Source of the DNA: Halopenitus salinus
GTDB taxonomy: Archaea; Halobacteriota; Halobacteria; Halobacteriales; Haloferacaceae
Reading direction: 5' to 3'
Assembly: GCF_042662125.1 (NCBI RefSeq)
Contig: NZ_JBHSXL010000009.1
Location: 124,001-188,000, forward strand
Length of the DNA: 64,000 nucleotides
In this document: in pieces, positions 46,091 to 54,539 of the stretch
How the letters are laid out: each line of letters begins with the position of its first letter
Numbering within the stretch: position 1 is the first letter of the stretch
Position numbers and translations under genes: made by a program
Notes under the pieces: model-generated
Database searches by the model: none
Seen by the model: the letters and a program-made list of their open reading frames with translations, nothing else
What the model was told of the DNA's origin: nothing

Positions 46091-46731
46091 GCGAGGGTCA
46101 CCTCCCGTCCGGCGTTCCTGACGAACCGGGCGAGCGCGTTGTGGTCCTTGCGGCCACCCTCGAGCTCCACGCCCGAGGCGACGTCGACGGCGAAGGGGTC
46201 GGCCACCTCGACCGCCTCGGCCACGTTGTCGGGCGTGAGGCCGCCGGCGAGCACGACGGGCGTGGTGAGTCGCGCGGCCAGGTCGCCGGTCGCCTCCCAG
46301 TCGTGGGTGCGTCCGGTCCCGCCCGCGCCCTCCTCGGTGGTCGAGTCGACGACGAGCGCGTCCGCGGCCTCGGCGAGACGCTCCGCACGCTCGTGTTCGT
46401 CGGCGTCGACGGTGAGGAGCACCTTCGTTCCGGTCTCGGCACGGACGTAGGCGACCTCCTCGGGCGTCCACTCGCCGTGGAGCTGGAGGGCGTCCGGTCC
46501 CACGAGCCCGGCGAGTTCGACCGCGCGTTCCGGCGAGTCGGGCATCGTCACGAGCGTGCCGGTCACGAACGGGGGGACGTCCGCAAGCAGGTCCGCGGCG
46601 GCGGCCGGATCGACCTCCCGGGGCGTCTCGACGGGCACCTCGGATACGACGCCGACCGCGTCGGCGCCGGCCTCGATGGCGGCCCGAACGTCCGCGTCCC
46701 GGGTCAGCCCGCAGATCTTCGCGCGGGCCAT
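46087..46731 (-). CDS. trpF: phosphoribosylanthranilate isomerase
   Basis: A TIM-barrel isomerase of about 214 residues in tryptophan synthesis. The N-terminal motif AKICGLTRDADVRAAIEAGADAVG holds the catalytic Cys; the Asp region is in LLTVDADEH, and PVVLAGGLTPDNVAEAV and AVDVASGVE form the phosphate site. The ATG at 46731 shares one base with the trpD stop (TGATG); a GTG one codon upstream is possible. Confidence 0.94.
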   Translation of the reverse strand: MARAKICGLTRDADVRAAIEAGADAVGVVSEVPVETPREVDPAAAADLLADVPPFVTGTLVTMPDSPERAVELAGLVGPDALQLHGEWTPEEVAYVRAETGTKVLLTVDADEHERAERLAEAADALVVDSTTEEGAGGTGRTHDWEATGDLAARLTTPVVLAGGLTPDNVAEAVEVADPFAVDVASGVELEGGRKDHNALARFVRNAGREVTLA

Positions 46732-47783
46732 CACTCGCCCGCCCGCGTTCCGCCGGCCCCGTCGGCGAGCGCGTCGGGGGACTCACCGCATAACGCGGCG
46801 AACTTCTCTGCGGCCGCGCCGGAGTCGATGGCGTCGCCCGCGACCCCCACGCCCTCCTCGATCGAATCGGCGAGACCGGCGACGTAGACGGCCGCGCCGG
46901 CGTTCGCGAGGATCAGGTCGCGTTTCGGGCCGGTCACCTCGCCGGAGACGATGCCGCGGAGGTCGGCCGCGTTCTCCTCGGGCGTGCCGCCGGAGACGTC
47001 CTCGATCGGGGCGCGTTCGAGTCCGAGGTCGGCCGGCGTGATCGCGTACTCGGTCACCTGATCGCCCTCGACCTCCGCGACGGCGGTCTCGTCGTGGAGC
47101 GCGATCTCGTCCATGCCGGAGCCGTGGACGACGAGCGCGTGTTCGACGGGCATGTGCGCGAGCGAGTTCGCGATCTGGGGGACCAGATCGGGATCGTAGA
47201 CGCCGAGGACCTGCGCGTCGGCCCCGGCGGGATTCGTGAGCGGTCCGAGCACGTTGAAGATCGTCCGCATCTCCAGTTCCCGGCGCGGGCCGATCACGGC
47301 CTTCATCGCCGGATGGAACACCGGCGCCAGCATGAACCCGATCCCGTCCTCGTCGATCGCCGCCTCGACGGCGGGCGGTTCGGCCTCGACGTTCGCGCCC
47401 GCGACCTCCAGCACGTCCGCGCTGCCCGACGAGGAGGAGACGGAGTAGTTCCCGTGTTTGGCGACCGCCGCCCCGGCCCCGGCGGCGACGATGGCCGCCG
47501 TGGTCGAGACGTTGATCGTGTCGTAGTCGTCGCCGCCGGTCCCGCAGGTGTCGACGAGGTACTCGCGGTCCGGGTCGATCGTCCGTGCCGCGTCGCGCAT
47601 CCCCTTCGCGAATCCGGCGATCTCCCGTTCGGTCTCGCCCTTCGTCCGAAGCGCCGCCAGCAACGCCCCGATCTGTGCCTCGGTGGCGTCCTCGAAGACG
47701 AGCCGGGCCGTCTCGCGAGCCTCCTCGACGGTCAGGTCCGCCCCCTCCGTCACGCGTGTGATGGTGTCGTTGATGGTCGTCAT
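46731..47783 (-). CDS. trpD: anthranilate phosphoribosyltransferase
   Basis: First gene of the operon, 350 residues. The PRPP-binding motifs are VDTCGTGGDDYDTINVSTT and KHGNYSVSSSSGSADVLE. Also typical are GIGFMLAPVFHPAMK and NVLGPLTNPA. The ATG at 47783 matches the family; an upstream in-frame ATG would overlap the operator region. Confidence 0.96.
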   Translation of the reverse strand: MTTINDTITRVTEGADLTVEEARETARLVFEDATEAQIGALLAALRTKGETEREIAGFAKGMRDAARTIDPDREYLVDTCGTGGDDYDTINVSTTAAIVAAGAGAAVAKHGNYSVSSSSGSADVLEVAGANVEAEPPAVEAAIDEDGIGFMLAPVFHPAMKAVIGPRRELEMRTIFNVLGPLTNPAGADAQVLGVYDPDLVPQIANSLAHMPVEHALVVHGSGMDEIALHDETAVAEVEGDQVTEYAITPADLGLERAPIEDVSGGTPEENAADLRGIVSGEVTGPKRDLILANAGAAVYVAGLADSIEEGVGVAGDAIDSGAAAEKFAALCGESPDALADGAGGTRAGE

Positions 47784-47806
47784 TGATGTATATGTCCGTC
47801 TTGTAG

Positions 47807-47822
47807 TGTACATATGTGTACA
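47807..47822 (-). promoter_or_regulatory. double TGTACA operator (TRP-box-like) of the trp operon
   Basis: Two TGTACA hexamers (47807-47812 and 47817-47822) start 10 bp apart, one helical turn. They lie between the TATA-like CTTAAG (47827-47832 on the minus strand) and the trpD ATG, overlapping the predicted transcription start. TGTACA is the TRP box recognised by the repressor TrpY in Methanothermobacter. Repression by a TrpY-like factor is inference. Confidence 0.6.
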
Positions 47823-47832
47823 TCTTCTTAAG

Positions 47833-48035
47833 CCTATCGTCCCGGGGAGTGCGTCCGCGGCGGGAACGGAGGGACGGAGGGCCGCGGAGAAGAAAGAAAA
47901 GAGGAGGAAGGACAGGGAAAAGAAAGGAGAAGAACGCCCCCGGGGGACCGGCGACGTCGGGAAAACGGGCTCCGGACACGTCTCACGTCGAACTGACCGA
48001 CACCCCGTCTCCCATGGTCGACATGCCGAAACGGC
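47833..48035. other. gene-free stretch with purine-rich tract
   Basis: No gene is visible. Bases about 47862-47937 are strongly purine-biased on the plus strand (runs such as AGAAGAAAGAAAAGAGGAGG), unlike the surrounding sequence. Confidence 0.45.
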
Positions 48036-48143
48036 CTATACGTCGCGGGGTCTCCCGATGTGACGCAGTTCGCCGCCGCAGTCCGGGCAGATTCGAACGT
48101 CGGGATCGGTCGTGCGCCCCATACATTCGAAACATTCGTACAT
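48036..48143 (-). CDS. mini zinc ribbon protein (rubrerythrin-like domain type)
   Basis: A 35-residue protein beginning MYECFECMGRT and containing ICPDCGGELRHIG. The two CxxC knuckles form a complete one-zinc ribbon similar to the short 'rubrerythrin-like domain' proteins of haloarchaea. A CATATG box lies about 30 bp upstream of the start. Its role is unknown; such proteins may act as regulators or redox/metal adaptors. Confidence 0.78.
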   Translation of the reverse strand: MYECFECMGRTTDPDVRICPDCGGELRHIGRPRDV

Positions 48144-48299
48144 CGATTCGGATCTAACGTCGATCTTTGGACGCATATGTCGGGTGAAACGAACCGAACA
48201 TATAGTTCGAACCCTGAAACACCTAATATTCTCGTGTTCCGTTCAAGGCGAGGGGTCGCAACGAAGCGCGGAACGTCCGGCGACCGTCAGCCCGGGGTC

Positions 48300-49466
48300 C
48301 TACCGTGCGTCGTGAACGATCTCCCCGTCGACGACCGTCAGATCGACGTCGATCTCCCGGATGGACCCGGGCTTGTCCCAGGGGGACTCCGAGAGCGCGA
48401 CGAGGTCGGCGCGCTTGCCGCGTTCGATGGTGCCCAGATCGTCCTCGTCGAACCCGGCGTATGCGGGTCCGCTCGTGGCGGCTCGAAGCGCCTCGGAGAC
48501 CTCGAGACCCGAGCGCTCGTCTCCGACGTCGACCGCCCGGTGGGCGTCGGAGAGCGGATCAACGGGTCCGCCGCCGGATCCGAACGCGAGAGGGATCCCG
48601 GCATCGAGGAACGTGCGGTAGGAGATTCCGCCGTCGTCCGGGTCGGGCGCGGACGGCCGGACGGACGCGACCGCGTTCGCCGCCGCGATCCGGTCGATCT
48701 GCTCCTCACGTACGTGCTCTGCACGCTCGATCCGGTGGCGGGCCCCTCGATGTGGGTCGCCTTCTCCCGGTATCGTTTTTCCGCCCGCACCGTCCGTCGT
48801 TTTCCCGCCCGCACCGGCCCCGGAAGCGTCGAGAACTGCGTCGACGGCCTCGGCGTCCGTGGCGTCGACGGAGAGTTGGTAGCCGCCACCGATCGCCTCG
48901 GCGACATCCGCCGTCGTCTCCTCGGCTGGCGCGAACGCGATCGGACCGACTCGAACGTGCTCGCTGCCCGCGTTCGTGGGGAGTCCCGCCTCCGCGACCG
49001 CGTCGAGACGCTCGGCGCCGTAGACGATCCGAACGCGCAGGGACAGCTCGCCGGCCGCCCCGAGTTCCCTGAACGCGCGAGGGGCGAGCGCGGCGGCGGA
49101 CGCGTCATGAACTCCCGTGACTCCCCGAGCGTTCGCGTGGGCGATCGCCGCCGCGAGGATCTCGCGCGTCTCGCGCGCGTTCGGCTCGTCTCCCGAATCC
49201 CCGGAGGCGCTCGTTCGTTCGGCATCGAGAAGCCGGCGTCCGAGGGACGTGAGATCGGCGTACGCGTCGACGAAGCCCGGCAGGAGGACCCGCCCGTCGA
49301 GGTCGACGACGGTCGTGTCGATCCCCGCGAGGAACTCGACGTCGTAGCTCGCGCCGAGACGCACGATCTCGCCGTCGCGAACCGCGAGCGCCTCGTGGGT
49401 TCGATCCGGATCGGTGAGCGTGTGGATCTCGCCGTCGAGCAGGACGAGGTCCGCGGCGTCGGTCAT
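48300..49466 (-). CDS. amidohydrolase-fold protein with altered metal site
   Basis: A 388-residue protein of the YtcJ/imidazolonepropionase-like amidohydrolase family. The N-terminal small beta domain (LVLLDGEIHTLTDPDRTHEA) and the C-terminal GTIERGKRADLVALSESPWD are typical. The metal-binding HxH after PGFVDA is replaced: PGFVDAYADL (Tyr69, Asp71). The catalytic GSDxP is replaced by GSGGGPVDP. HRIERAEHV is kept. A repeated GAGGKT linker (about residues 225-250) is unusual. Catalysis by the standard mechanism is doubtful. TTAATT at 49492-49497 lies about 26 bp upstream of the ATG. Confidence 0.78.
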   Translation of the reverse strand: MTDAADLVLLDGEIHTLTDPDRTHEALAVRDGEIVRLGASYDVEFLAGIDTTVVDLDGRVLLPGFVDAYADLTSLGRRLLDAERTSASGDSGDEPNARETREILAAAIAHANARGVTGVHDASAAALAPRAFRELGAAGELSLRVRIVYGAERLDAVAEAGLPTNAGSEHVRVGPIAFAPAEETTADVAEAIGGGYQLSVDATDAEAVDAVLDASGAGAGGKTTDGAGGKTIPGEGDPHRGARHRIERAEHVREEQIDRIAAANAVASVRPSAPDPDDGGISYRTFLDAGIPLAFGSGGGPVDPLSDAHRAVDVGDERSGLEVSEALRAATSGPAYAGFDEDDLGTIERGKRADLVALSESPWDKPGSIREIDVDLTVVDGEIVHDAR

Positions 49467-49610
49467 GTTCGTTCGAGCGGCGCAGATCGGGTTAATTGTT
49501 CGGGAGCGGGACGGTCGACGTGATCGCGATGGCGACAAGAATCGCGATAGCGACCGGGATCGATCCCGAGAACCGATACGCCTTAGCGTCCGCCGCGAAC
49601 ACGTCCGTCC

Positions 49611-50825
49611 ATGCCCACCCCAGAGGAACTCGCGGATCGCGTTCGCGCGTGCGAACTCCGCCTACACGAGCTCGAGTCGCACGCCGACGCCGACATCGCC
49701 GCCGCGGCCCGGCGACGGCTCGTCGCCGAAACGGCGGATGCCGATCTCGAGACGATCGGCGAGTACACCTTCGAGGCCGCCGCCGCCGAACCGAACGTCG
49801 AGAACATGGTCGGAGCGGTCCAGGTTCCCCTCGGCGTCGCCGGCCCCGTGACGATCGACGGCGGCGCGCTCTCGGGGGATCGATACCTCCCGCTCGCGAC
49901 GACGGAGGGCGCGCTCGTGGCGTCGGTGAACCGCGGCTGCTCAGTGCTCGAGGCCGCCGGCGGAGCGAGCGCGCGAGTGACGAAGACCGGCATGACGCGC
50001 GCGCCGGCGTTCAAGACGTCCGGAATAGTCGAATCCGAGGCGCTCGCCGGATGGGTTCGGGACAACGAGGATCGGCTGGCGGCCGCCGCCGAGTCGACGA
50101 CGAACCACGGCGAGTTGACCGACGTCACGCCCTACGTCGTCGGCAACAACGTCTACCTGCGGTTCCGCTACGACACGAAGGACGCGATGGGGATGAACAT
50201 GGCGACGATCGCCACCGGCGAGGCCTGCGAGCTGATCGAGGCGGAGACCGACGCCTCGCTCGTCGCGCTCTCGGGGAACCTCTGTACGGACAAGAAGCCG
50301 GCGGCGATCAACGCGATCGAGGGGCGCGGCCGGTCGGTGACGGCCGACGTGCGGATTCCCGAGGACGTCGTCGAGGAGCGGCTCCACACGACGCCCGACG
50401 CGGTGGCGGAGATCAACACGCGAAAGAACCTCGTCGGGTCGGCCAAGGCGGGGTCGCTCGGCTTCAACGCCCACGTCGCGAACGTCGTCGCGGCCATGTT
50501 CCTCGCGACCGGCCAGGACGAGGCGCAGGTCGTAGAGGGCGCGAACGCGATCACGACCGCGGAGGTGACGGCGGACGGCGACCTCTACGTCTCCGTCTCG
50601 ATCGCGAGCCTGGAGGTGGGGACGGTCGGCGGCGGAACGAAGCTCCCGACGCAGGCGGAGGGACTCGACGTGCTCGGCGTTCGCGGCGGGGGGGACCCCG
50701 CCGGCGACAACGCGGACGGGCTCGCGGAGGCGATCGCGACGGGCGCGCTCGCGGGCGAGCTGTCGCTTCTGGCCGCGCTCGGGTCCAGACACCTCTCGTC
50801 GGCACACGCCGACCTCGGTCGATAG
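49611..50825 (+). CDS. hmgA: hydroxymethylglutaryl-CoA reductase (NADPH), class I
   Basis: Committed step of the mevalonate pathway, target of statins; 404 residues. Motifs: ENMVGAVQVPLGVAGP (substrate), TTEGALVASVNRG, DTKDAMGMNMA, TDKKPAAINAIEGRG with the catalytic Lys region, and GTVGGGTKLPTQ for NADPH. The catalytic His is in LSSAHADLGR at the C-terminus. It supplies isoprenoids for lipids and the carotenoids encoded at 32-37 kb. Divergent from the amidohydrolase gene. Confidence 0.96.
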   Translation: MPTPEELADRVRACELRLHELESHADADIAAAARRRLVAETADADLETIGEYTFEAAAAEPNVENMVGAVQVPLGVAGPVTIDGGALSGDRYLPLATTEGALVASVNRGCSVLEAAGGASARVTKTGMTRAPAFKTSGIVESEALAGWVRDNEDRLAAAAESTTNHGELTDVTPYVVGNNVYLRFRYDTKDAMGMNMATIATGEACELIEAETDASLVALSGNLCTDKKPAAINAIEGRGRSVTADVRIPEDVVEERLHTTPDAVAEINTRKNLVGSAKAGSLGFNAHVANVVAAMFLATGQDEAQVVEGANAITTAEVTADGDLYVSVSIASLEVGTVGGGTKLPTQAEGLDVLGVRGGGDPAGDNADGLAEAIATGALAGELSLLAALGSRHLSSAHADLGR

Positions 50826-50851
50826 GGAGTCGAAGACCTGACTATACGGCC

Positions 50852-51205
50852 TCAGATCGACGCGCCCCCGCGTCCCCCGCGAAGGATCGCGTCCTGTAAC
50901 AACAACACGCCGCCGACCCCCAGAAGGGCGATCCCGAGCCACGCGATGGCCCCGTCGGCGTCGAGCGCGACCACGAGGAATCCCGCGCTCGCGAGCGTGT
51001 GCCCGGCCATCTGCTCGTAGTAGCCCTCACGGGCGTACGCGATCGCGACGACGGCGAACCCGACCCCACAGACGCCCAGCGCGACCCGGACCGCCGCGGC
51101 GCTCGCGAGCCCGGGAGCGAACACCGTCGCGGCGACGGCGAGGACGACCGCCCCCACGAGCACCCCCCCGACCGTCCCGATTCCTCGAACCGGATCGACT
51201 GCCAT
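50852..51205 (-). CDS. hypothetical membrane protein with four helices
   Basis: A 117-residue protein with four hydrophobic segments (GTVGGVLVGAVVLAVAA, VALGVCGVGFAVVAIAY, LASAGFLVVALDA, LGIALLGVGGVLLLQDAI). The short polar loop AREGYYEQMAGH follows the second helix. It resembles small haloarchaeal membrane proteins of unknown function. The start MAVDPVRG at 51205 is preferred over a codon 15 bp upstream. Converges with hmgA. Confidence 0.75.
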   Translation of the reverse strand: MAVDPVRGIGTVGGVLVGAVVLAVAATVFAPGLASAAAVRVALGVCGVGFAVVAIAYAREGYYEQMAGHTLASAGFLVVALDADGAIAWLGIALLGVGGVLLLQDAILRGGRGGASI

Positions 51206-51301
51206 GGTAACTGTACGCACAGCACCGGCTTAAACACCAGTCAGACGCCCGTCATCGACTGGAGGGACGGCGAGCGCGATCCGGGGGTCGTCAACTGCGA
51301 G

Positions 51302-51838
51302 TCACAGCCGCCGATAGACACCGCGGGACTCGGAGACCTCCCCCCGACGCCGAAGCTTCTCGAGCAGATCGCGGGCGGCATCGGGTGGAACGCCGTCGTC
51401 CGTCGCGTAGGACACGACGTCGTCCTCGGTCGGTTCCTCGAGATCGTCGAGGGCGCCACGGACCACGTCGATACGGGACCCGCTCCCGGATCGGGCGTCG
51501 CCGCGGGACGACCGCTCGCCGGCCGTCTCGATGGCGTCGGCGTCCAGTCCGGACCCCTCGAGGTACTCGCGGTCGTCGATGCCCGAGTCGTCGATTCGGT
51601 CCTCGAGCTCGCTCACGTGTGCCACCTCCGAGAACGCCTCGCTGTCGTCGTGTTTGTTTGCGAGGAGCGCCGCGCGGGCCTGACGGGCCGCGGCGCGGTC
51701 CTCTGACTCGAAGAAGCGCTTCAGCCGTTTCGTCCGGTGGGTCTTGCGACAGCGCGGGCAGGTGGCGGACTCGCTCGTCTCCGGGTCCGCGAGCAGCCAC
51801 ATCGTGCCGCATCGGTTGCACCCGACGACCGCGTACAT
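51302..51838 (-). CDS. zinc-ribbon protein, DUF5817-like
   Basis: A 178-residue protein. The N-terminal zinc ribbon MYAVVGCNRCGTMWLL...CPRCRKTH (CxxC-x18-CxxC type) is followed by a charged helical region (RFFESEDRAAARQARAALLA) and a C-terminal winged-helix-like tail (DDVVSYATDDGVPPDAARDLLEKLRRRGEV). It matches the haloarchaeal DUF5817 pattern. The start is set at MYAVVGC. It may bind nucleic acid; this is inference. Divergent from gatE. Confidence 0.8.
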   Translation of the reverse strand: MYAVVGCNRCGTMWLLADPETSESATCPRCRKTHRTKRLKRFFESEDRAAARQARAALLANKHDDSEAFSEVAHVSELEDRIDDSGIDDREYLEGSGLDADAIETAGERSSRGDARSGSGSRIDVVRGALDDLEEPTEDDVVSYATDDGVPPDAARDLLEKLRRRGEVSESRGVYRRL

Positions 51839-51967
51839 ACGGACCGGTTCGGCGCCATCGTACCTGAACGTGATGGTCGATCCCGGCATCATCGTACCTG
51901 AACGAGGTAGTCGGTCCGCCGCCCGAACTGCCACCCTTTTTACTTCGGCGAGCCGGAGTCGACGCCA

Positions 51968-53836
51968 ATGAGCGAGTACGACTACGAGGAACTGGGCCTC
52001 GTCGCCGGCTTAGAGATCCACCAGCAGCTGGACACGGAGACGAAGCTGTTCTGTGAGTCGCCGACGACGCTTCGCGAGCCCGAGGAGTCCGACCGGGAGA
52101 TCACCCGGTACCTCCACCCGACGAAGAGCGAGCTCGGCGAGCTCGACGAGGCCGCCCTCGAGGAGAGCCGCGTCGACCGCGAGTTCACCTATCTGGCCTA
52201 CGACACCACCTGTCTGGTCGAGGAGGACGACGAGCCGCCCCGCCGCGTCGACGAGGAGGCGCTCTCCGTCGCCCTCCAGATCGCGGAACTCCTCGACGTC
52301 ACCGTCGTCGACGAGGCGCACGTGATGCGCAAGCTCGTCATCGACGGCTCGAACACCTCGGGCTTTCAGCGCACCATGCTGCTCGGCCAGGACGGCGAGA
52401 TCGAGACCGAGGAGGGCCCCGTCTCGATCGTCGACCTGCTGCTCGAGGAGGAGTCGGCCCAGCGCGTCGAGGAGACCGACGACGGCGTCGTCTACTCGCT
52501 CGATCGCCTCGGAATCCCGCTCGTGGAGATCGGCACCGGACCGGACGTCCGCACGCCGAAGCAGGCCCGCGAGGCGGCGGAGCGGATCGGAACCCTGCTT
52601 CGGTCGACCGGCTCGGTCAAACGCGGCCTCGGGACGATCCGACAGGACGTCAACGTCTCCATCGCCGAGGGCGCCCGCGTCGAGATCAAGGGGGTACAGG
52701 ACCTCCAGGGGATCGAGGACATCGTCCGCAACGAGGTCGGCAGGCAGGCCGAGCTCGTTGAGATCGCGGCGGAACTCGACGAGCGCGACGCGTCGGTCGG
52801 CGAGACGCGTGACGTCACGGACGTCCTTTCCGACACCGACTCCGGAGTCATCCGGGGCGCGCTCGAGTCCGGGGGGTCGGTGACGGCGGTTCCGCTCTTC
52901 GGCTTCGACGGCCTCCTCGGCCGGGAGATCCAGGATGACCGCCGGCTCGGGACCGAGCTCTCCGATCACGCGAAGCGCCACGGCGCGGGCGGGATCTTCC
53001 ACACGGACGAGCTGCCGGCCTACGGGATCACGGACGGGGAGGTCGCGGCCCTCCGCGAGGCGGTCGGCGCCGGTCCCGAGGACGGGGTGGCGATCGTCGC
53101 CGCGGATTCGGAAACCGCCGAGCTCGCGATCGAAGCGGCGGCCGACCGCGCGCGAACCGCCATCGAGGGCGTCCCCGAGGAGACGCGCGACGCGAACGAG
53201 GACGGCACGACCCGGTACCTCCGGCCGCTGCCGGGCGCCGCCCGGATGTATCCCGAGACCGACGTTCCGCCGGTCGAGCCCGACCCGAGCGACGTCGAGA
53301 CGCCGGAGCTGCTCGACGAGAAGGCCGATCGGTACGTGGCGGACTACGACCTCGATCCGGGACTCGCCGAGCAGATCGCCTTCGGCCGGCGGTTTCCCCT
53401 GTTCGAGACGGCGGTCGAACGCGGGGTCGATCCGACGTTTGCGGCATCCACCCTCGCGTCGACGACCACGGAACTTCGCCGAAACGACGTGGCGATCGAG
53501 CGCGTCGCGGACGAACAGTTCCTCTCGACCATGGAGCTCGTCGAGTCCGGAGAGCTCGCAAAGGAGGGCGCCCCGGAGGTGCTCGCGGAGATCGCGGCCG
53601 ATCCGACGCTGTCGGCCGAGGAGGCGATCGAGGAGGCGGACCTCGCCGGCGTGGACCGCGAGACCGTCCGCGAGGCCGTCGTGGCGGTCGTCGAGCGCAA
53701 CGCCGACCAGGTCGAAACGGAGGGCATGGGCGCCTTCTCCGGGCTGATGGGCGAGGCGATGGGCGAACTCCGCGGGAAGGCCGACGGGGAGGTCGTTTCC
53801 GAGGTGCTCCGCGAGGAGATCGGCAAGCGGTCGTGA
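51968..53836 (+). CDS. gatE: glutamyl-tRNA(Gln) amidotransferase subunit E
   Basis: Archaeal-type amidotransferase subunit, 622 residues. With GatD it converts Glu-tRNA(Gln) to Gln-tRNA(Gln). Landmarks: LGLVAGLEIHQQLDTETKLFC, TSGFQRTMLLGQDGEI, GIPLVEIGTGPDVRTPKQA and GTIRQDVNVSIAEGARVEIKG from the GatB-like core. A GAD domain interrupts at about residues 280-405, followed by TRYLRPLPGAARMYPETDVPP and the helical tail domain. GatD is not in the window. Confidence 0.97.
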   Translation: MSEYDYEELGLVAGLEIHQQLDTETKLFCESPTTLREPEESDREITRYLHPTKSELGELDEAALEESRVDREFTYLAYDTTCLVEEDDEPPRRVDEEALSVALQIAELLDVTVVDEAHVMRKLVIDGSNTSGFQRTMLLGQDGEIETEEGPVSIVDLLLEEESAQRVEETDDGVVYSLDRLGIPLVEIGTGPDVRTPKQAREAAERIGTLLRSTGSVKRGLGTIRQDVNVSIAEGARVEIKGVQDLQGIEDIVRNEVGRQAELVEIAAELDERDASVGETRDVTDVLSDTDSGVIRGALESGGSVTAVPLFGFDGLLGREIQDDRRLGTELSDHAKRHGAGGIFHTDELPAYGITDGEVAALREAVGAGPEDGVAIVAADSETAELAIEAAADRARTAIEGVPEETRDANEDGTTRYLRPLPGAARMYPETDVPPVEPDPSDVETPELLDEKADRYVADYDLDPGLAEQIAFGRRFPLFETAVERGVDPTFAASTLASTTTELRRNDVAIERVADEQFLSTMELVESGELAKEGAPEVLAEIAADPTLSAEEAIEEADLAGVDRETVREAVVAVVERNADQVETEGMGAFSGLMGEAMGELRGKADGEVVSEVLREEIGKRS

Positions 53837-53873
53837 CCCGGACGCGAGAGAACGGACCGCCGCCCGCCACGCC

Positions 53874-54356
53874 TCACTCGGCCAGCTCGTCGATGAGCGT
53901 CTCCAGGTCGTAGGTCGCGGGCGCCCGGGACTCCTCGCGCAACGACGAGATGACGAAGGTGGAGTTGGTCCGCTCGACCTCCGGGATCGCCTCGAAGTCC
54001 CCTATCAGCCGCTCGACGGCGTCCGACGAGGAGAGCCGAGCGATCACGATGAAGTCGGTCTCGCCCATGGTGAAGAACGCCTGGGTGACTCCCTCGACGT
54101 CCAAGAGCTCCTCCGCGACCTCCTCGTAGGGACCGTCGTAGTCCGCGAGCACCTCGACGATGACGGTCACCCCGAGCCCGAGCGCCTCGTGATCGAGGTC
54201 GTAGAGGTCGTTCTCGATGACGCCCGCCTCCCGGAGGTTGTTCAGCCGGTAGTGGATCGTGGAGACGGGGATGTCCGTCTCCTCGTGGAGCCGCTCGGGA
54301 CTGCCCGTTCCGAGGTCGGCGATCGCCTTGAGCAACCGCACGTCGCGTTCGTCCAT
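53874..54356 (-). CDS. Lrp/AsnC family transcriptional regulator
   Basis: A 160-residue regulator. The N-terminal winged helix is VRLLKAIADLGTGSPERLHE, then VSTIHYRLNNLREAGVIEN. The C-terminal RAM (ligand) domain has VEGVTQAFFTMGETDFIVIAR and the oligomer interface. It is divergent from an EamA transporter gene; a GAGAAT/ATTCTC inverted repeat lies between them. Autoregulation and control of the transporter are plausible. The amino-acid effector is unknown. Confidence 0.92.
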   Translation of the reverse strand: MDERDVRLLKAIADLGTGSPERLHEETDIPVSTIHYRLNNLREAGVIENDLYDLDHEALGLGVTVIVEVLADYDGPYEEVAEELLDVEGVTQAFFTMGETDFIVIARLSSSDAVERLIGDFEAIPEVERTNSTFVISSLREESRAPATYDLETLIDELAE

Positions 54357-54397
54357 GTCGGCGGTATGGTCGCGATCCGTATTGATTGTGTGGGCGA

Positions 54398-54415
54398 GAG
54401 AATTGTATCATTCTC
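54398..54415. promoter_or_regulatory. inverted repeat between Lrp and EamA genes
   Basis: GAGAAT-TGTATC-ATTCTC is a perfect 6-bp inverted repeat with a 6-bp spacer, 42 bp upstream of the regulator start. A second palindrome, CTACATGTAG, is at about 54470-54479 near the EamA promoter. Both are candidate operators for the Lrp-type regulator. Confidence 0.5.
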
Positions 54416-54504
54416 CAATCGAACCCCCGATATCGGAATCGATGTCGAACGAGGCACAATTGTTTGATTCTACATGTAGGAAAAGCTCTTTTCGTAAAGA
54501 TTAG

Positions 54505-54512
54505 TTTAAATA
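54505..54512 (+). promoter_or_regulatory. TATA box of the EamA transporter gene
   Basis: TTTAAATA is centred about 31 bp before the ATG at 54540, predicting a leader of only about 5 nt. Confidence 0.6.
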
Positions 54513-54539
54513 TTTGAATCTCGTTCGATCCAACAACCA

